Of a stretch of DNA of 64,000 bases, positions 61,701 to 64,000 are shown piece after piece. The number at the start of each line of letters is the position of its first letter. Position 1 is the stretch's first letter. The notes below the pieces were generated by a model. The model was not told where the DNA came from, made no database searches, and saw only the letters and a list, made by a program, of their open reading frames with translations. A program made the translations under genes and the position numbers. Source of the stretch: Rhizophagus clarus (taxonomy: Eukaryota; Glomeromycota; Glomeromycetes; Glomerales; Glomeraceae). The stretch is from NCBI GenBank assembly GCA_015698045.1, contig BLAL01000011.1, positions 188,501-252,500 on the forward strand, given 5' to 3'.

Positions 61701-64000
61701 TGATAACAATCTTTCCAATGTTAATAATGTATGTTGGAAATTAATAAAAGAGATACAAATGCGGATAAATTTATAAACTTTTTAAAGGAAATTGCGGCGC
61801 ATGATATAAAAAACTTGATTAATGGTATAGATGATCGTTCAGATGAAAAGTTGATTCAAGATGAAACTGTTTCATCGCTCATTCAAGTCATTATGAATAA
61901 GAATAAAATAGAAGATGTTACTAGTTTTTTGATTTTGCTATCAATTGTTATAGACAAGAATCCTACTTTAGGGGAAAAGATTATCTTATGTAATAGTTGC
62001 ATGGCGTTACGGAATATGTATAGGAGCATTACAAATCGTAGAGAAGTTACTAAGGAAAAAATCAAGGATGCTGTACTTAAGGGAACCTTTACGTTTACAC
62101 GTGACAAAAAAGATGACGAATGTCTAGTTTCTTTGCAACATCCCTCTAAATCTAATGTGAAATATAGTCTAAACGAAATTTTAGATTTACGCGGGCAGGG
62201 TCTTTCGATTACAAAACAAATAAACACGACTATTATTAATGACAAAGAAGCGGAAATATGTATTATAGATGAATTTGTTATTCAAGTTGATATTACACAA
62301 GAAATAATTAACATAGTATCAATACTAATACAAATGGGACATCCTAATTATAGAAAGTTTATTAAAAAATTGCAAGGAACAGATGAGATGAAAGTTTATT
62401 TGGAATCTTTAAAAGAAGAACTTACAAAGTGGTAATTATTTTGTTTTTTATTTTTCGTTTTTCTTGCAGGAAAATTTAATGGATTTAATTTTTACAAATC
62501 TGTAGGCAAGATATAAGTGATCGTGCGCAAGAAAATTGTTATTATTTAACATTCTTCACAATTCGCCATCTTTTGTCATTCTATGATTATTTCATGTCGG
62601 AAAATCTAGACAATAAAAATGAAGATGAATGTAAAGAATTGATTAAATTTGTGAGCAGCAAAGCACAGCTACCCCCTCATAAGAATGTTCAAGGAGGTTT
62701 ATTTCAACTTAAAGATCATTTTGAACTTCTTTGTAAAATTGGGAAAGAATTAGAAAAAATTTTAGAGATATTCCGAAACAACCACGTAAATTTAAAATTG
62801 CCGAACAGTGCGAACAGTGTATATCATCAGATTTATTTAAAAAGAGAAAATTATTTGTCACTTCTTATCCTGATAAAACACGAGTTTCAAGCATCATTAT
62901 GTCATTATATGTCAATCATGGATATTATCCCGAGCCATGGCAACTTTTAATATGTACTACTACAACCACCATGGATGAATTGACCATCTTTATAAAGAGA
63001 AGTTTCTTTGCGCCAAAAAATGGATATAGCAATTGCCTGTTTTGTATTGCAAACTTAGAATGTTAGGCATTGAATTACAGCATTATTTAATAAACTATGT
63101 TAAAGAGATGCAATTGAAATATTCAAATTTAGTAAAATCTAACTTTATTTGTGACCGGAAACGAGTTACCATTGATTCCTTAGAACCATTTGAAATACCA
63201 TTAAATTGTCTACTAGATAAACCGTTATATGTATAATTAATTCGGAGCTTTTTAATAAGATAATTGGTTCGATTATGCCATTTGAAAAAATTTTACGAGA
63301 ATTATTATTGCAAGATCATCATGAATGTTATATAAATCATATAAGGTATGGTTTATTTTTTCTTTTATTATATTCATATCATTACAATTAATATTATTAA
63401 TTTTTATAGGACGTTAAAAGAGGAAATTTTAAATGATTCAGGTATTATACAATGCATAAAAACGAAAACATTTGAATGGATTTTAGAAACCCACAAAAAT
63501 TGGCAATGTGAAGCAGCTTTAAATAAAAAGGATTTGTCAATTTATTCTTGCTTTTCGTTTACTTTACAAAATTATGTAGAAAAAATTATTAAGCAAACTA
63601 ATTATAAAATCCTATATTCAATTGAAATATTACCAGAAATTACGAGAATTTTCAAAAATGATATATGGAAACAATACTTTATAGATAAAATAGTTTATAT
63701 CGATAATTTTTCGAACCAAGGTTACCTATAGTTACATTCGAAACAAATGATAATCTTGAATTTCCTTTTTCATATTATTTTCAAATTAATTATTATAAAA
63801 GATATTATTTTGAAGAATTAGATATATTAACAAATGACTCAGAAAATATTGAAGAATTAATTGAGGATCATATCGAAGATTTTAGGAATAACTTGATTTT
63901 TATTCATCCAAGATTTGATAATTTACAAAAACATTTAAAATTATACTATGATGATTTTGTTAGAATCATTTTGTCAACTTATTCTATAAAAGTGACTACT
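58791..64000 (+). pseudogene. RNF213-like copy 3, degenerate, AAA core deleted, cut by window end
   Basis: Exon borders match the two intact copies: 58791-59669, 59742-60568, 60651-62431, 62506 onward, then an exon 12 remnant ending at 63345 and exon 13 from 63410 past the window end. The CBM20-like start survives with a frameshift (DVKELGSWENPIVKLHQ). Exon 1 lacks about 20 codons after FDIWK. Exon 2 has stops (IF*SHAL, LY*VQEE, DK*FRND, LK*LEIG). Exon 3 has a frameshift near 61070, a stop at WIE*FEE and a 54-base tandem duplication (60921-61028). At about 63126, exon 4 (MQLKY) is joined directly to exon 12 (SNFICDRKRV). This removes the region equivalent to about 45080-49880 of copy 2, that is, both AAA units. 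Exon 13 has a frameshift near 63725. Confidence 0.85.
60921..61028 (+). repeat. 54-bp tandem duplication inside exon 3 of copy 3
   Basis: Two 54-base units starting at 60921 and 60975 encode LLQHFDKVVSKKKNIDDV and LLQRFDIVVSKKKNIDDV. Copies 1 and 2 have a single unit, so it arose after the gene duplications. Confidence 0.8.

Overview
The window looks like AT-rich nuclear DNA of a fungus of the Rhizophagus irregularis type (Glomeromycotina). Genes carry many short GT-AG introns of about 55-110 bases. The families found are also typical of that lineage from general knowledge: a BTB-TLDc protein, a eukaryotic Uma2-like nuclease-fold protein, RING-type proteins with CPxC tails, a Tnp2-type transposase and RNF213-like giant AAA proteins. 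No database search was possible, so the organism assignment is an inference.

Layout. (1) 1-5700: decayed members of a RING/CPxC lineage-specific family, a probably intact two-exon Uma2-like gene (1674-2853), and a decayed hypothetical gene split by a 156-bp MITE. (2) 6020-16665: a 10.6-kb CACTA/Plavaka-like DNA transposon with 33-bp terminal inverted repeats and palindromic subterminal repeats. It contains a second, inner 223-bp inverted repeat, a SANT/Myb-like gene, a Ser- and Lys-rich hypothetical gene, a Tnp2-like transposase gene and a small membrane-protein ORF. The SANT-like gene, the Ser/Lys-rich gene and the transposase are inactivated, and almost every nonsense codon can be explained by one C-to-T or G-to-A change. 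(3) 16666-24911: mostly non-coding, except for a ten-exon gene on the minus strand (19428-20592) for a secreted Cys-rich protein in which each 13-15-residue cysteine module is its own phase-0 microexon. (4) 24912-53651: two intact tandem 14-exon genes for RNF213-like AAA proteins (3,922 and 3,957 residues by my exon models), with an N-terminal CBM20-like domain and two AAA units, but no RING or RZ zinc finger. (5) 53687-54604: a TA-flanked non-coding element with long inverted repeats, just after the second gene. (6) 57015-58508: a BTB-BACK-TLDc gene on the minus strand. (7) 58791 to the window end: a third RNF213-like copy that is a pseudogene with stops, frameshifts and a large internal deletion removing the AAA core.

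The two intact giant genes have identical intron positions and phases, and six of their 14 exons have the same length, so they arose by tandem duplication. Their exon sums are exact multiples of three, which supports the models. The most unusual items are the microexon Cys-module gene and the RING-less, CBM20-bearing RNF213-like array, in which the second AAA unit has a degenerate Walker B in both copies.
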